64,000 nucleotides of DNA from an uncultured Corynebacterium sp. Lineage in GTDB: Bacteria; Actinomycetota; Actinomycetes; Mycobacteriales; Mycobacteriaceae. The position numbers and the translations under genes are program-made. The stretch is taken from the NCBI RefSeq assembly GCF_946222835.1, contig NZ_CAMIHD010000001.1, forward strand, positions 248,001 to 312,000, given 5' to 3'. Below, in pieces: positions 8,555-17,639 of this stretch. Numbering within the stretch: the stretch's first letter is position 1; each line of letters begins with the position of its first letter. The notes under the pieces are model-generated. The model had not been told where the DNA came from. It searched no databases and saw nothing but the letters and a program-made list of their open reading frames with translations.

Positions 8555-8584
8555 CGCTGTTTGATCAGAATCCGTGTAGGGCAT

Positions 8585-8629
8585 CCCGCGCAGTGTCAGG
8601 TAACTTCCTGCGCTGCGCGGGTCCTTTTT
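8585..8629 (+). terminator. terminator after serA
   Basis: A 9-bp stem CCCGCGCAG/CTGCGCGGG is followed by TCCTTTTT. It separates serA from leuB. Confidence 0.75.
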
Positions 8630-8675
8630 GGTAGGGTTGGTAAAAATCCACCCTGTGAGAAAGGAATCCTACATA

Positions 8676-9695
8676 ATGAAACTTGCGGTAATTGGTGGGG
8701 ATGGTATTGGGCCCGAGGTTACGGCTGAGGCTCTCAAGGTGCTGCATGCCGTTCGCTCCGATATTGACACCACCGAGTATGACCTTGGTGCGCGCCGCTA
8801 CCTACGCAACGGGGAGCTTCTCACGGATGCGGATTTAGCTAGCCTGCACGAACATGATGCGATCTTGTTAGGGGCAATTGGTGCCCCAGGTAAAGTGCCC
8901 CCGGGCGTATTGGAGCGAGGGCTGTTGCTCAGGATGCGGTTTGCGCTGGATCACTATGTAAACCTGCGTCCGTCCAAGCTGTATCCCACTGCATCTTCGC
9001 CGTTGGCTGATCCTGGCGACATTGATTTTGTGGTGGTGCGCGAGGGTACCGAGGGACTGTACTGCGGAAACGGTGGTACCTTGCGCGAGGGCACTGAGCA
9101 TGAGGTGGCCAGTGAGGTGTCGCAAAACACCCGTTTCGGTGTGGAGCGCGTAGTGCGCGATGCCTTTGCGCGGGCTGAGCAGCGCCGCAAGCACCTGACC
9201 TTGGTGCACAAAACCAATGTATTGGTCAATGCGGGTGGGCTGTGGCAGCGCACGGTTGATGAGGTTGCCGCCGAGTTTCCAGAGGTTCAGGTGGACTACC
9301 AACATATCGATGCCGCGACCATTTTTATGGTTACGGATCCAGCACGATATGACGTAATTGTTACCGATAACCTTTTTGGAGATATCCTCACCGATCTTGC
9401 CGGTGCCGTAGTGGGCGGCATCGGTCTTGCTGCCTCCGGAAATATTGATGCTTCAGGAGCGAATCCCTCGATGTTCGAGCCGGTACATGGATCTGCGCCG
9501 GATATCGCTGGGAAGGGGATTGCGGATCCGACGGCTGCTATTTTGTCGGCGGCCATGCTCCTTCGCCATGTAGGAGATGAAGCCAATGCGCAAAGGATTG
9601 AGGATGCGGTAGCGCAAGACGTTGCGCAACGTGGCGACGGGCCGGTGAAGACCACTGACGTCGGCGACCGAATTGAGCGCGCCCTAGCTACGTAG
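8676..9695 (+). CDS. leuB: 3-isopropylmalate dehydrogenase
   Basis: Oxidatively decarboxylates 3-isopropylmalate to 2-ketoisocaproate with NAD, the third leucine-specific step. It is 339 aa from ATG 8676 (GAAAGGA site at 8658-8664). The N-terminus is KLAVIGGDGIGPEV. The substrate-binding arginines lie around LRPSKLYP, and the metal-binding Asp residues lie in VTDNLFGDILTDLAGAVVGGIGLA. The C-terminal EPVHGSAPDIAGKGIADPTA motif is intact. The gene is monocistronic by position, with its own upstream region after the serA terminator. leuC in this same window is interrupted, so the pathway may not work despite an intact leuB. Confidence 0.96.
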   Translation: MKLAVIGGDGIGPEVTAEALKVLHAVRSDIDTTEYDLGARRYLRNGELLTDADLASLHEHDAILLGAIGAPGKVPPGVLERGLLLRMRFALDHYVNLRPSKLYPTASSPLADPGDIDFVVVREGTEGLYCGNGGTLREGTEHEVASEVSQNTRFGVERVVRDAFARAEQRRKHLTLVHKTNVLVNAGGLWQRTVDEVAAEFPEVQVDYQHIDAATIFMVTDPARYDVIVTDNLFGDILTDLAGAVVGGIGLAASGNIDASGANPSMFEPVHGSAPDIAGKGIADPTAAILSAAMLLRHVGDEANAQRIEDAVAQDVAQRGDGPVKTTDVGDRIERALAT

Positions 9696-9877
9696 GAGCA
9701 AACCTGCCCTGCACGATGTGCTTGCCGACGCCCCCGGAGCCGAACGGTTGCTTGCGTCCCCTTTTTTCAGGGGCTTGCAATAGCGTTTGAAAGAACACCG
9801 CAATTTACTCAAATTAACTAATTAACACCGTAACCTTTGCACACATGTAAAGGGGGCGATTGAGTAGGATTACCGCT

Positions 9878-10687
9878 ATGCGTTTAGGACGAATTGCACA
9901 CCCAGAAGGAATCTGTTTCGCCATTATCGATGGGCCGAAAGACGCCCCGATGCAAGAGTTAGTAGCAAAAGAAATTGCTGGCACGCCTTTCACGCCGCCG
10001 GAGCCAACCGGACGCGAGTGGAAGCTTAACGAGGTTCGCCTCTTGGCACCGACCCTGCCTACCAAGGTGGTAGCGCTCGGCCGCAACTATGCAGATCACG
10101 TGGCCGAGGTTTTCAAAAAGTCTGCCGATAGCCTGCCGCCCACTATCTTCATCAAGCCGTCCACTGCGGTCATCGGTCCGGATGCCGCGATCAAGATTCC
10201 AAACTATGCCACCAATGTAGAGTTTGAGGGCGAGCTTGCTGTGGTCATTTCCAAACCGTCGAAGAATATCAAGGCCGAGAACTGGCAAGACCACGTACTG
10301 GGCTACACCATTTGTAATGATGTTTCCTCCCGTGACCTGCAGTTCAAGGACGGTCAATGGGCTCGTGCTAAGGGTATCGATACCTTCTGCCCGCTCGGCC
10401 CATGGATTGAGACGGAGCTGGACAGCTTGAATCTGGATGACCAGAAGATTAATGCCTACCTGACGCACGAAGGCTCTCGTGAGCAAAAGCAGGATTCCAA
10501 TACGGACCAGATGATTGTGAAGATGGGCGGCATCTTAGAAGAGATTTCCGCCGCCTATACCTTGCTTCCCGGCGATGTCATTACTACTGGTTCACCGGCG
10601 GGCACCGCTCCGATGGTCCCGGGGGATACCATCGAAATCGAGATCCCAGGCCTGGGAACCCTACGCAATTCCATCGACCGTGCATAA
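9878..10687 (+). CDS. odx: FAH-family hydrolase, probable oxaloacetate decarboxylase
   Basis: A 269-aa fumarylacetoacetate hydrolase family protein. The metal-binding acidic residues of the family appear in NVEFEGELAVVISKP and in the GYTICNDVSSRDLQ segment. The C-terminus has the typical LLPGDVITTGSPAGTAP motif. The C. glutamicum protein at the same position (between leuB and a methyltransferase gene upstream of gltX) has been characterised as a soluble oxaloacetate decarboxylase, and by synteny this is its likely ortholog. Other FAH activities cannot be excluded from sequence. ATG 9878 is chosen because AGTAGGA lies about 9 bases upstream; an in-frame TTG at 9860 is less likely. Confidence 0.85.
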   Translation: MRLGRIAHPEGICFAIIDGPKDAPMQELVAKEIAGTPFTPPEPTGREWKLNEVRLLAPTLPTKVVALGRNYADHVAEVFKKSADSLPPTIFIKPSTAVIGPDAAIKIPNYATNVEFEGELAVVISKPSKNIKAENWQDHVLGYTICNDVSSRDLQFKDGQWARAKGIDTFCPLGPWIETELDSLNLDDQKINAYLTHEGSREQKQDSNTDQMIVKMGGILEEISAAYTLLPGDVITTGSPAGTAPMVPGDTIEIEIPGLGTLRNSIDRA

Positions 10688-11255
10688 CTCCCACCAGAGC
10701 GAGCATCGCCCCTACGTTCCCACTCCCGCGGAAATGGAGGAGCGGTACCGCAGTACTGATCGCGTGTGGTCAGGAAAGCCGAACTCCACCCTTGTCGATT
10801 ATGCTGCGGAGCTTGCGCCTGGCTCTGCCCTGGACATTGGCTGCGGAGAAGGCGCGGACGCGCTCTGGCTTAAAAACCACGGCTGGGATGTGTTGGGCAT
10901 TGACTTCGCCCCGACGGCCGTAGCCCGCACTCGCGCCCTCGGCGTTGCCGCACAGGTTGCTACGTTTAGTGGCTTTAGCCATGAGCCCTTTGACTTGGTC
11001 AGTGTTCATTACGGTGGGGTACGTGCAACGCCGGAAGAGGTCGAAAAGCTTGAGCACTTGGTAGCTCCAGGGGGAACCCTACTTTTTGTTCACCACGATA
11101 TGGAGTCCACAGAACTGGCGATGCCGGAATGGTTGGCGCACAACCTGCGCGAATTGGAAACTGTCACCCTAGCCCGCCGGGAGCGCCACCTGGCTGAAGG
11201 CGCAGGTGCGCACCACCGCACCGACGTCGTGCTCGTCGCCAAGCGCGTGGGCTAG
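10680..11255 (+). CDS. class I SAM-dependent methyltransferase
   Basis: The 191-aa product has the class I SAM-binding motif ALDIGCGEGADALWLKNHGW followed by the acidic post-II loop VLGIDFAP. GTG 10680 overlaps the last 8 bases of the upstream decarboxylase gene, suggesting coupled translation; an ATG at 10734 is an alternative start. The same pair occurs in C. glutamicum. Homologs resemble thiopurine- and tellurite-type methyltransferases, but the substrate is unknown. The 3' end overlaps the convergent isochorismate synthase gene by 4 bases. Confidence 0.85.
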   Translation: MHNSHQSEHRPYVPTPAEMEERYRSTDRVWSGKPNSTLVDYAAELAPGSALDIGCGEGADALWLKNHGWDVLGIDFAPTAVARTRALGVAAQVATFSGFSHEPFDLVSVHYGGVRATPEEVEKLEHLVAPGGTLLFVHHDMESTELAMPEWLAHNLRELETVTLARRERHLAEGAGAHHRTDVVLVAKRVG

Positions 11256-12355
11256 AGGCTTAGCGCCTTCAAAATGGTGCGCAGCTTAGCGGTGGTTTCT
11301 TCCAACTCCGCTTGGGCATCAGAATCGCCGACGATGCCTCCACCAGCCCAGGCGCGTGCAGAGAGTCCATCGCCGGCAACCTCTGCGCAGCGAATGGCTA
11401 CCATATATTCACCATCGCCGGAGCTATCGCACCAGCCGACCGCGCCGGCATAGAAACCACGGTCAGTCTCCGCAGTCTCAATTAGGGCTTGGGCGGCTTC
11501 GGCCGGGGTGCCACAGATGGCCGGTGTGGGGTGGACTTCTAAGGCAAGCTCGAGCGCAGTCAAGTCTTTATCCTTGAGCGTTCCGGAAATCGGCGTGCCA
11601 AGGTGCCACATTTCATTGGTGCTTATCAGTTGCGGGACGTCCGGAATGTCTAGTCGCTCGCACACTGGGGTGAGCGCCCGGCGCAGGTGGTCGACCACAA
11701 AAGCGTGCTCGTGGAGATCCTTGGAAGAATGCAAGAGGTCCTGTCCTGCGAGGTGATCCTCGGCCGCCGAGGCGCGGCGCGGAGACGAACCCGCCAAGGG
11801 AAAGGCTGACACAGTCGAGCCTTGACGCTTGACTAGAACCTCCGGGGAGGAGCCAACAAGCATCGCGCCCGGCCTTCCGGCGGGGGAGAGATCAGCAATG
11901 AACCCGTCACGATTGGCGGAGAGATCGATAAGGCGCGCCGCCACGAGGCGCGGATCGATGGCTTCAGGAAATTCGATGTCTACCGCGCGGGCCAGAACTA
12001 CCTTTTCTAGTTTGGAGGTTTCAATCGTGCCGATGGCTGCCTCCACGCGGCGAAGGTGCTCCTCAGGCTCCGGATCGAAGCCAACTACGCGGGAGCTTAA
12101 ACTCTGGTTGCGATAATAAGCGTGCGGTTCCAGCGGGCCCTCTTCGCGGATGATGACCTCCGGTACGGCTAGTGCCGCGGGGGTGTCCGAATCGAAGGGG
12201 ATCGCACCGACGACCATCTCTACATCCTTGCTGCGGAGAGCGGAAATTGCCGCATCGGCGTCATTAAAAGTGTGGCGCGCACCTTGGGTACGGACAGACC
12301 CCGTTGCCCGTGAGAGCAAAAAATCGGGGGCGGTGCTTGGTCTGTCTTCGTGCAT
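11252..12355 (-). CDS. isochorismate synthase (chorismate-utilising enzyme)
   Basis: The 367-aa protein belongs to the EntC/DhbC/MenF family, which converts chorismate to isochorismate for menaquinone or catecholate siderophores. Family features include KVVLARAVDIEF in the N-terminal half. The C-terminal chorismate-binding core includes LISTNEMWHLGTPISG, HPTPAICGTP (the typical HPTPAVCG motif) and FYAGAVGWCDSSGDGEYMVAIRCAE. The C-terminal acidic residues of the metal site are present. No siderophore synthetase genes stand beside it, so a menaquinone role is more likely, but this is inference. The gene is divergent from a secreted esterase and overlaps the convergent methyltransferase end. Confidence 0.92.
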   Translation of the reverse strand: MHEDRPSTAPDFLLSRATGSVRTQGARHTFNDADAAISALRSKDVEMVVGAIPFDSDTPAALAVPEVIIREEGPLEPHAYYRNQSLSSRVVGFDPEPEEHLRRVEAAIGTIETSKLEKVVLARAVDIEFPEAIDPRLVAARLIDLSANRDGFIADLSPAGRPGAMLVGSSPEVLVKRQGSTVSAFPLAGSSPRRASAAEDHLAGQDLLHSSKDLHEHAFVVDHLRRALTPVCERLDIPDVPQLISTNEMWHLGTPISGTLKDKDLTALELALEVHPTPAICGTPAEAAQALIETAETDRGFYAGAVGWCDSSGDGEYMVAIRCAEVAGDGLSARAWAGGGIVGDSDAQAELEETTAKLRTILKALSL

Positions 12356-12419
12356 GAAAATACAGCTTAATGCCTTGGGCTTTTCTTACAGAATTGAGTG
12401 TGCACTGGGCGTGTAATCA

Positions 12420-13577
12420 GTGCTTCAAGTGAATAGTGTGGTTAATTTTAATCTTGTGGCTAATGTTACTAAGTTCCTTCACCATTCCCTATACCTGATC
12501 CTTGCTGCTGCGCTGGTTAGCGCCGTGCTCCTGTGTGCTTCTCCTGCCCGCGCGCAAGAAGCGCCTGAACCGGCCCCGGCAAACGCACCACAGCCTGCCC
12601 CGGCACCTGTTCCCGAAAACGCGGAGCCGGTTATCCCGCAGCCAGATGGATCTCACCTCGTTCCAGAAGGCGTTAAAGAATCTACGCCGGCGCCAGTAGA
12701 AGAAGGCACGGGCGATGACAACCCAGCACCGGCTCCAGAGGGGTCATCACTACCGGAGCCGGCACCGCGGCCAGCGATGGTAGATACCAGCATCAATCCT
12801 CACCCGCCGTTTCAGCCGGGTTCCATACAGTCCCTAGAAATGGAGCACGAGGGAAAGACCCGCAGGTACTTGTTGCGCATCCCGGACCACTACTCGCCGG
12901 ATAAGGCTGCGCCTGTTCTTTTCGGTTTCGGTGGCTGGGGAGATTCCCCGGAGAACTACTCCAGCTACGCACGCATGCAGACTACTGAAGCTAATAATGA
13001 GACAATCATCGTCTACCCAGAGGGCTTCGAGCGCGCCTGGGAGGCAGCACCCTATGCCAAGACGCGCGATGGTGAAGATATCCGTTTCATCAAACGCATT
13101 CTTGATTCGGTAGACAAGGACTACCACGTGGACCGCAACCGCGTCTATGCCATGGGTATGTCTAATGGCGGCGGCTTTACGTCGGTGCTGGGCTGCCACG
13201 CGCAGGACACCTTTGCCGCCGTAGCTATGGTCTCGGGTGCCTTTTACAACCCGGTGGAGGTTAATTGTGCTGATGCGCCGATGAATACCCTCATCATGCA
13301 TGGTGTCAATGACAAGATGATGACCTATGAGGGCGGCGACCGGCATGAGGCCGGATACCTACCGGTGCGCACCGTGCTTGGTGGCTACCTGAAGCGCAAT
13401 CGCTGCGATATGACCTTCCAGTCCACTCCGGAAGCCGGCGGTTCGGAACGCCTGAGTTTCAACGGCTGCCAGAAGGACGTACAGCTGGTCAAGGTTCCGC
13501 AAGATCACACCTGGTTCTGGCAACCAGATACCCCGAAGGTGGTCTGGGACTTTCTTTCTTCCAAGACTAGGGTATAA
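12420..13577 (+). CDS. secreted alpha/beta-hydrolase (PHB depolymerase/esterase-like)
   Basis: The 385-aa product has a signal peptide ending in ASPARA before QEAPE. A Pro/Ala/Glu-rich spacer covers about residues 42-125, followed by a CE1/LpqC-like hydrolase domain. The nucleophile elbow is GMSNGGG, a late Asp lies in HGVNDKMMTYEGG, and the C-terminal His is in DHTWFW. Relatives include feruloyl esterases and polyhydroxybutyrate depolymerases; the natural substrate here is unknown. The start is unsure: GTGs at 12420, 12429, 12438 and 12456 are in frame and none has a good ribosome site. The low-complexity spacer suggests the domain is held across the cell wall. Confidence 0.8.
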   Translation: MLQVNSVVNFNLVANVTKFLHHSLYLILAAALVSAVLLCASPARAQEAPEPAPANAPQPAPAPVPENAEPVIPQPDGSHLVPEGVKESTPAPVEEGTGDDNPAPAPEGSSLPEPAPRPAMVDTSINPHPPFQPGSIQSLEMEHEGKTRRYLLRIPDHYSPDKAAPVLFGFGGWGDSPENYSSYARMQTTEANNETIIVYPEGFERAWEAAPYAKTRDGEDIRFIKRILDSVDKDYHVDRNRVYAMGMSNGGGFTSVLGCHAQDTFAAVAMVSGAFYNPVEVNCADAPMNTLIMHGVNDKMMTYEGGDRHEAGYLPVRTVLGGYLKRNRCDMTFQSTPEAGGSERLSFNGCQKDVQLVKVPQDHTWFWQPDTPKVVWDFLSSKTRV

Positions 13578-13602
13578 AAACAGCGGCGCTTAGCCACGAA
13601 TT

Positions 13603-13631
13603 AGGCCCAGAGGAGAGTTCCTCTGGGCCTA
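13603..13631. terminator. bidirectional terminator between esterase and surface operon
   Basis: A perfect 12-bp stem AGGCCCAGAGGA/TCCTCTGGGCCT with a 4-base loop sits between two convergent genes. Confidence 0.75.
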
Positions 13632-13662
13632 GTTCTATTGTTGGCCGATAGCTAGCACTGCG

Positions 13663-15150
13663 CTAGTCGACGCGCGGCAAGTGGGCCGTGGCATCATCAG
13701 CTGGCTGCTGGGCCGGGGCCTTCTTCTTGCGGAAGAACTGGACATAGACCAACAGGCCGATTCCGAGCACCAGAGCGAATGCGCCTAGTCCGGCTAAAAG
13801 GCCGGCCCAGAAGCTGCTTTTGGCTAGGGTTGCGGTATACGCAGCGGCATTAGTCAGTACATTTTCAGTGTCCTTGTCTTCTGCAGCGCTGGCATCCGGA
13901 ACCTGCTGTGCACCAGTGGAGCCTGCGGCTTTGTGCTTCGTACGCTTAGCGGACTTTGCGTCCCGGGAGCCGGTGGTCTTCTTAGCCGTCGAATGGGATG
14001 AACCGCTGGTAGAGGCAGAACGGTGTGATCCGGTGCCAGTGGCCGCGCTATGTCCGGATTTCGCAGTAGAGGCAGAATCATTAACACGGCTAGCCGAGTG
14101 GTGGGTCGTGGCCCCAGAAGCAGAAGCGGATGCGGACTTTCGCGTAGCGCCAGAGGCTTGATTCGAGCGCGTGGAGGGCGTGTTATGCGGCCCTCTATCC
14201 TTCCCAGCGTCTTTTGTCTTAGTGCGGGTGGCCTGCTTGCGCTTGGTCGCGCTGTCCTCGTCAGAGCCCTTCTTGTCCTGTTGTGGCTTGCCACCTTCTA
14301 GGAATTTTTGGCCCTCCTGCAGGGTCTTGTCGAGCTCTTTGTCCAGCCCGGCGATGGCTTTGTCTACGTCTTTGACGTCTTTTTCCAGTTGCTTGGGGCG
14401 GTTATTTGCGTCGCCACCGTCGCCGGAAGCACCATCCGCATCGGTATAGTCCACGCCGCATAGATCTTTCGCGTCTGCATCCCCTCCGACGAGGAAGCCA
14501 GCATGAAGGTGATGACGGGAGCCGTCGGGAAGCTCAAAGGTAAAACTCACCGCGTAGGTTCCGGGCTCGGTGAAGATGAATGCGGGGTGGGAATGGGAAT
14601 TGCCGGGATAGTCCCAGGCAGAGCCATCTTCAGTATCCATGAGATACTTGATGCGCCCTAGATCCGTCTGGTAGGCCACGATGCGGCCATCGTCCGGGCC
14701 TTGTGCGATAGCCATGCTCAAGGTAGCGGTCTCTCCGGCGGCAAGGAGATCCTGAGACAGCTCTTGGGTATTAAAACCCAACCAGGGGGCGTTGGGATCT
14801 TGCGTTTGCGGCAGTATCCAACCTTCATTGGGTAAGGAGGAATCATCGAGCTCCGATAGTGGCTGCTTAAGGTCATCAGATACCTCAATTGCAAAGGACT
14901 CAGAGTCATGCTCGATGTCCTTATCGTCATCTTTGACTTTGAAGCTGAGCTCTCCAGACTCGCCACTGAGCGCCATGTCTTGGTGGCCCTTGGTGATGAG
15001 ATCGAAGTCACTCGCGGAGCAGGTCTCGGTGGATTCTTCTGCGTGGGCGGTAGCGGGGGTGAAGGGAGCCCCGACCACTGTAGGAAGGGAACCGAAGCTT
15101 AGAAGTCCGGCGGCGCCAAGGGCCACCGCGGTGCGGCAGACGGGTTTCAT
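13663..15150 (-). CDS. surface-anchored protein with one anchored-repeat module and long S/T/K linker
   Basis: The 495-aa product has a signal peptide (about 1-37, ending AHA). One copy of the module shared across this operon follows: KGHQD, ILPQTQ, WLGFNTQ, then SHSHPAFIFTEPGTY, and a closing LVGG. This matches the 'choice-of-anchor M' / TIGR03769 type. After it come a short charged helical stretch (VDKAIAGLDKELDKTLQEGQKFLEGG), about 150 residues of Ser/Thr/Lys/Ala low complexity that could cross the wall, and a C-terminal membrane segment (FWAGLLAGLGAFALVLGIGLLVYVQFF) with a KKK stop-transfer. There is no LPXTG. It is the last gene of the operon; its ATG overlaps the permease stop by 4 bases. 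A role in metal or ligand capture is inferred from the transporter context. Confidence 0.85.
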   Translation of the reverse strand: MKPVCRTAVALGAAGLLSFGSLPTVVGAPFTPATAHAEESTETCSASDFDLITKGHQDMALSGESGELSFKVKDDDKDIEHDSESFAIEVSDDLKQPLSELDDSSLPNEGWILPQTQDPNAPWLGFNTQELSQDLLAAGETATLSMAIAQGPDDGRIVAYQTDLGRIKYLMDTEDGSAWDYPGNSHSHPAFIFTEPGTYAVSFTFELPDGSRHHLHAGFLVGGDADAKDLCGVDYTDADGASGDGGDANNRPKQLEKDVKDVDKAIAGLDKELDKTLQEGQKFLEGGKPQQDKKGSDEDSATKRKQATRTKTKDAGKDRGPHNTPSTRSNQASGATRKSASASASGATTHHSASRVNDSASTAKSGHSAATGTGSHRSASTSGSSHSTAKKTTGSRDAKSAKRTKHKAAGSTGAQQVPDASAAEDKDTENVLTNAAAYTATLAKSSFWAGLLAGLGAFALVLGIGLLVYVQFFRKKKAPAQQPADDATAHLPRVD

Positions 15151-16055
15151 GAGGGGACGGATTCCTTTCGTGGGGTGTTATGTGGGGCGTCGGAAAGCGA
15201 AGCACCTGCGTGCTTGCGGGAGCCGAGGAGCGGATGAATGGCCCAAACGCCCAAGAAAATGACGGTGAGGGTGAGCACTATGGTGGCACCGGCTGGCAAG
15301 TCAATGGCCCAGGCCAAATAGATGCCGAGGAAGCTCGACAGCGCACCAATGACAGCGGCAAGCCACATCATGGTCGCTAGGTTTGCGGTAAGCAGGCGAG
15401 CCGTCGCGGCCGGAGTGATGAGGAGGGCGAGAACCAAAATATTGCCGATGGTGCTTACGGAAATGACCACTGCGGCCGTTACACACAGGTATAAGACGAT
15501 GTCCAGCACGAAAACGGGCAAGCCCATCGCGCGAGCGGTCTCCCGGTCCAAGCAGGTGGCGTTAAGCTGCGGACCAAAGGCAATGACGACGGCGATAACC
15601 ACTGCACACACGCAGGCCGCGATGATGATATCGGTGCGGGATACGCCGGTGAGAGAACCGAAAAGGAAGCTAGTAAGAGAGGCACTATAGCCATCGGTAC
15701 GCGAGATGATCACCATGCCCAAGGCGAAAGCAGCGGCGAAAAAGATACCGATGATGGAATCCGCCCGCACGTGGCGACGCTGCGAAAAAGCGGCAATGAG
15801 CAGGGCCACAACTGCACCAGCAACTGCGCCACCGACGAGGACTGAGGCCTGCAGGGCAAAGGCAATGGCAAGGCCGGGAAAGACGGCGTGGGAGACGGCA
15901 TCGCCAATGAAAGCCATGCCGCGCAGCACTACATAGCAGCCGATGACCCCACAGACGATGGCTGCGAGCAAGGAGATACCTACCGCGCGGGCAAGGAAAT
16001 CCAAGTGGGGGTTTATCAGGTCGCGCAGGAAATCAAGGAAGGAAATTTCAATCAT
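15147..16055 (-). CDS. anchored-repeat-type ABC transporter permease (ZnuB-like)
   Basis: The 302-aa polytopic protein of the ABC-3 family (ZnuB/MntB type) has about eight hydrophobic spans. The family stretch GDAVSHAVFPGLAIAF follows GCYVVLRGMAFI. The ATG at 16055 (MIEISFLDFLRDL) overlaps the ATPase stop by 4 bases (ATGA), which decides the start over an in-frame alternative further upstream. It matches the permease of the 'anchored repeat' ABC group (TIGR03770), found with surface proteins bearing the same repeat. The substrate is inferred to be a divalent metal because the closest families carry Zn or Mn. Confidence 0.9.
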   Translation of the reverse strand: MIEISFLDFLRDLINPHLDFLARAVGISLLAAIVCGVIGCYVVLRGMAFIGDAVSHAVFPGLAIAFALQASVLVGGAVAGAVVALLIAAFSQRRHVRADSIIGIFFAAAFALGMVIISRTDGYSASLTSFLFGSLTGVSRTDIIIAACVCAVVIAVVIAFGPQLNATCLDRETARAMGLPVFVLDIVLYLCVTAAVVISVSTIGNILVLALLITPAATARLLTANLATMMWLAAVIGALSSFLGIYLAWAIDLPAGATIVLTLTVIFLGVWAIHPLLGSRKHAGASLSDAPHNTPRKESVPS

Positions 16056-16780
16056 GCGGAGACTCCAATGGCAGAAAGCAGCGGAGAACCGGCGCGTACC
16101 CCAAAGGTGCGCGTCCACGGCTCGATCTGGTTGAGAAGTAATGAGGCGGAGTCATCGGCTAGCACGCTGCCGTTGAAAAGGACAAGGCGATGGCAGGAAT
16201 GTGCCGCCTCGGCGAGGTTATGGGTGGACATGACGATGGACTTGCCGCGTTGGGAAAGCTCTTCAAAAAGCTCCAGCAATGATTCGGTATTAGGGGCATC
16301 GAGGCCAGTGAATGGCTCATCAAGCAGCAGTACGTCCGGTTCCGTGGCGAGCGCCCGGGCGATGAGCACGCGCTGGCGCTGACCACCAGAGAGCTCTTCG
16401 ATAGGGCGGTGCGAAAAATCCTCCAAGTTCACCAAACGAAGAGCCTCTGCAGCTGCGGCATGATCCTTAGCCCGCGGCCGTTTGAACCAGCCGATAAGCC
16501 CGGTGCGGCCGCTGAGTACGGTGCGGTAGACATTAATGGGAAAGCCCCATTCCACCTCGTGGCGCTGGGGAACATACCCCACAGTGCCCGCGATGCTCCG
16601 CGTCCCGGAAGAAGGGATGAGCCCTAAAATGGCACGCATGAGGGTGGTTTTGCCGGCGCCATTGGGCCCGAGGAGCCCGATGAACTCTCCTGGGTGGACC
16701 TCGAGATCGGCACTGGTGATAACGCGGCGATGGGACAGCGATACGTCCAGATCGGCAACAGAAATGAGCGGTTTAGCCAC
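16052..16780 (-). CDS. anchored-repeat-type ABC transporter ATP-binding protein (ZnuC-like)
   Basis: A 242-aa ABC ATPase with Walker A GPNGAGKTT at about 38-46, signature LSGGQRQRVLIARA, Walker B VLLLDEPF and the switch His in STHNLAEA. It is closest in type to metal importer ATPases (ZnuC/MntA), the TIGR03771 group. The ATG at 16780 overlaps the end of the upstream surface protein gene by 8 bases, and its stop overlaps the permease start. The tight overlaps show that surface proteins and transporter are made together. Confidence 0.93.
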   Translation of the reverse strand: MAKPLISVADLDVSLSHRRVITSADLEVHPGEFIGLLGPNGAGKTTLMRAILGLIPSSGTRSIAGTVGYVPQRHEVEWGFPINVYRTVLSGRTGLIGWFKRPRAKDHAAAAEALRLVNLEDFSHRPIEELSGGQRQRVLIARALATEPDVLLLDEPFTGLDAPNTESLLELFEELSQRGKSIVMSTHNLAEAAHSCHRLVLFNGSVLADDSASLLLNQIEPWTRTFGVRAGSPLLSAIGVSA

Positions 16781-17639
16781 GGCTATCGCCCCGCTTGGAA
16801 GAACGCAGTACTAGGCCAAGGGCCAAAAGCAGCACGACGGCACCAACACCGGCAAGGACAAAGACCCAGGTGGGGATGGAAGAGCTTGCGGTCTGGGCAT
16901 CGTCTGGATTCCAGGTGGTGTCCTGGGCCGCTTGGACGTCGGCATCATCGCCCACGGCGAAGGTGAGGACGCCATCGGTGCTGAAATCGCTGCCGTCCTT
17001 CGTCTTGCCTTTTACCCTGATGCCTACCTGATGGGTGCCTGGCTCTGTAAACGTCCAATTGGCGTGGGTGTGGGTATTGAGATCTACCCAGAAGTCCTCG
17101 TCGCTCTTTTGGGCGGTGGACCATAAAAGCTGGGGCGCTTCAAAGCCGCCGTTTTGCAGGAAGAGGGAGAAATCGCCCGGGCCGGAGTGACCAAGGAATT
17201 CCATGGTGACGCCGCGGTCGGCGGCGTCGACAAGCGAGGGCGCCTGTGTATTCCAGCCCAGCCAAGGAACACCGACCTGCTCGGTTTGGGGAACAACCCA
17301 AACCTCATCTCCGGAATCAGCGCCCACGAAGCCAAAATCATCGGTCTCGGGCAGGGTTTGCTGCGCCTCATCGCTCACGGAAAAGACGAGGTCATCTAAG
17401 TGGCGCCAGACCGGTTTATCCTCGGCATCATCGCGGGCCATGAGCTCGGAATCAGTGCCATCAAGCAAAGCACCAATATCTACGTGACCGGTATCGATGA
17501 CCTTTTCTTCGCCCTGTGGAGCGATACTCTCATCAGCGCCGACCACCTGCGCAAGATCGCCAGCCCAGGCAGGGCTAGCAGACAGCGCCAGACTTGCAGT
17601 AAGGACACAGGCGGCGGTACGGGTAGCGAATTTAAGCAT
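16773..17639 (-). CDS. surface protein with one anchored-repeat module
   Basis: The 288-aa product has a signal peptide ending in SPAWA (about residue 26). A single full module covers about 44-235: TGHVD, WVVPQTEQ, WLGWNTQ, SGPGDF, NTHTHANWTFTEPGTH, FAVGD. A short spacer and one C-terminal membrane helix (WVFVLAGVGAVVLLLALGLVL) with a basic tail (RSSKRGDSRG) follow. It is the smallest of the four surface proteins and defines the module boundaries well. The ATG overlaps the binding-protein stop by 8 bases. The role is not established; the clustered His residues could bind a metal. Confidence 0.87.
   Translation of the reverse strand: MLKFATRTAACVLTASLALSASPAWAGDLAQVVGADESIAPQGEEKVIDTGHVDIGALLDGTDSELMARDDAEDKPVWRHLDDLVFSVSDEAQQTLPETDDFGFVGADSGDEVWVVPQTEQVGVPWLGWNTQAPSLVDAADRGVTMEFLGHSGPGDFSLFLQNGGFEAPQLLWSTAQKSDEDFWVDLNTHTHANWTFTEPGTHQVGIRVKGKTKDGSDFSTDGVLTFAVGDDADVQAAQDTTWNPDDAQTASSSIPTWVFVLAGVGAVVLLLALGLVLRSSKRGDSRG

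Noticed and set aside
14900..15262. Plus-strand frames over the signal-peptide region of the 495-aa surface protein
   Set aside because: Shadows of the minus-strand operon; no start signals.
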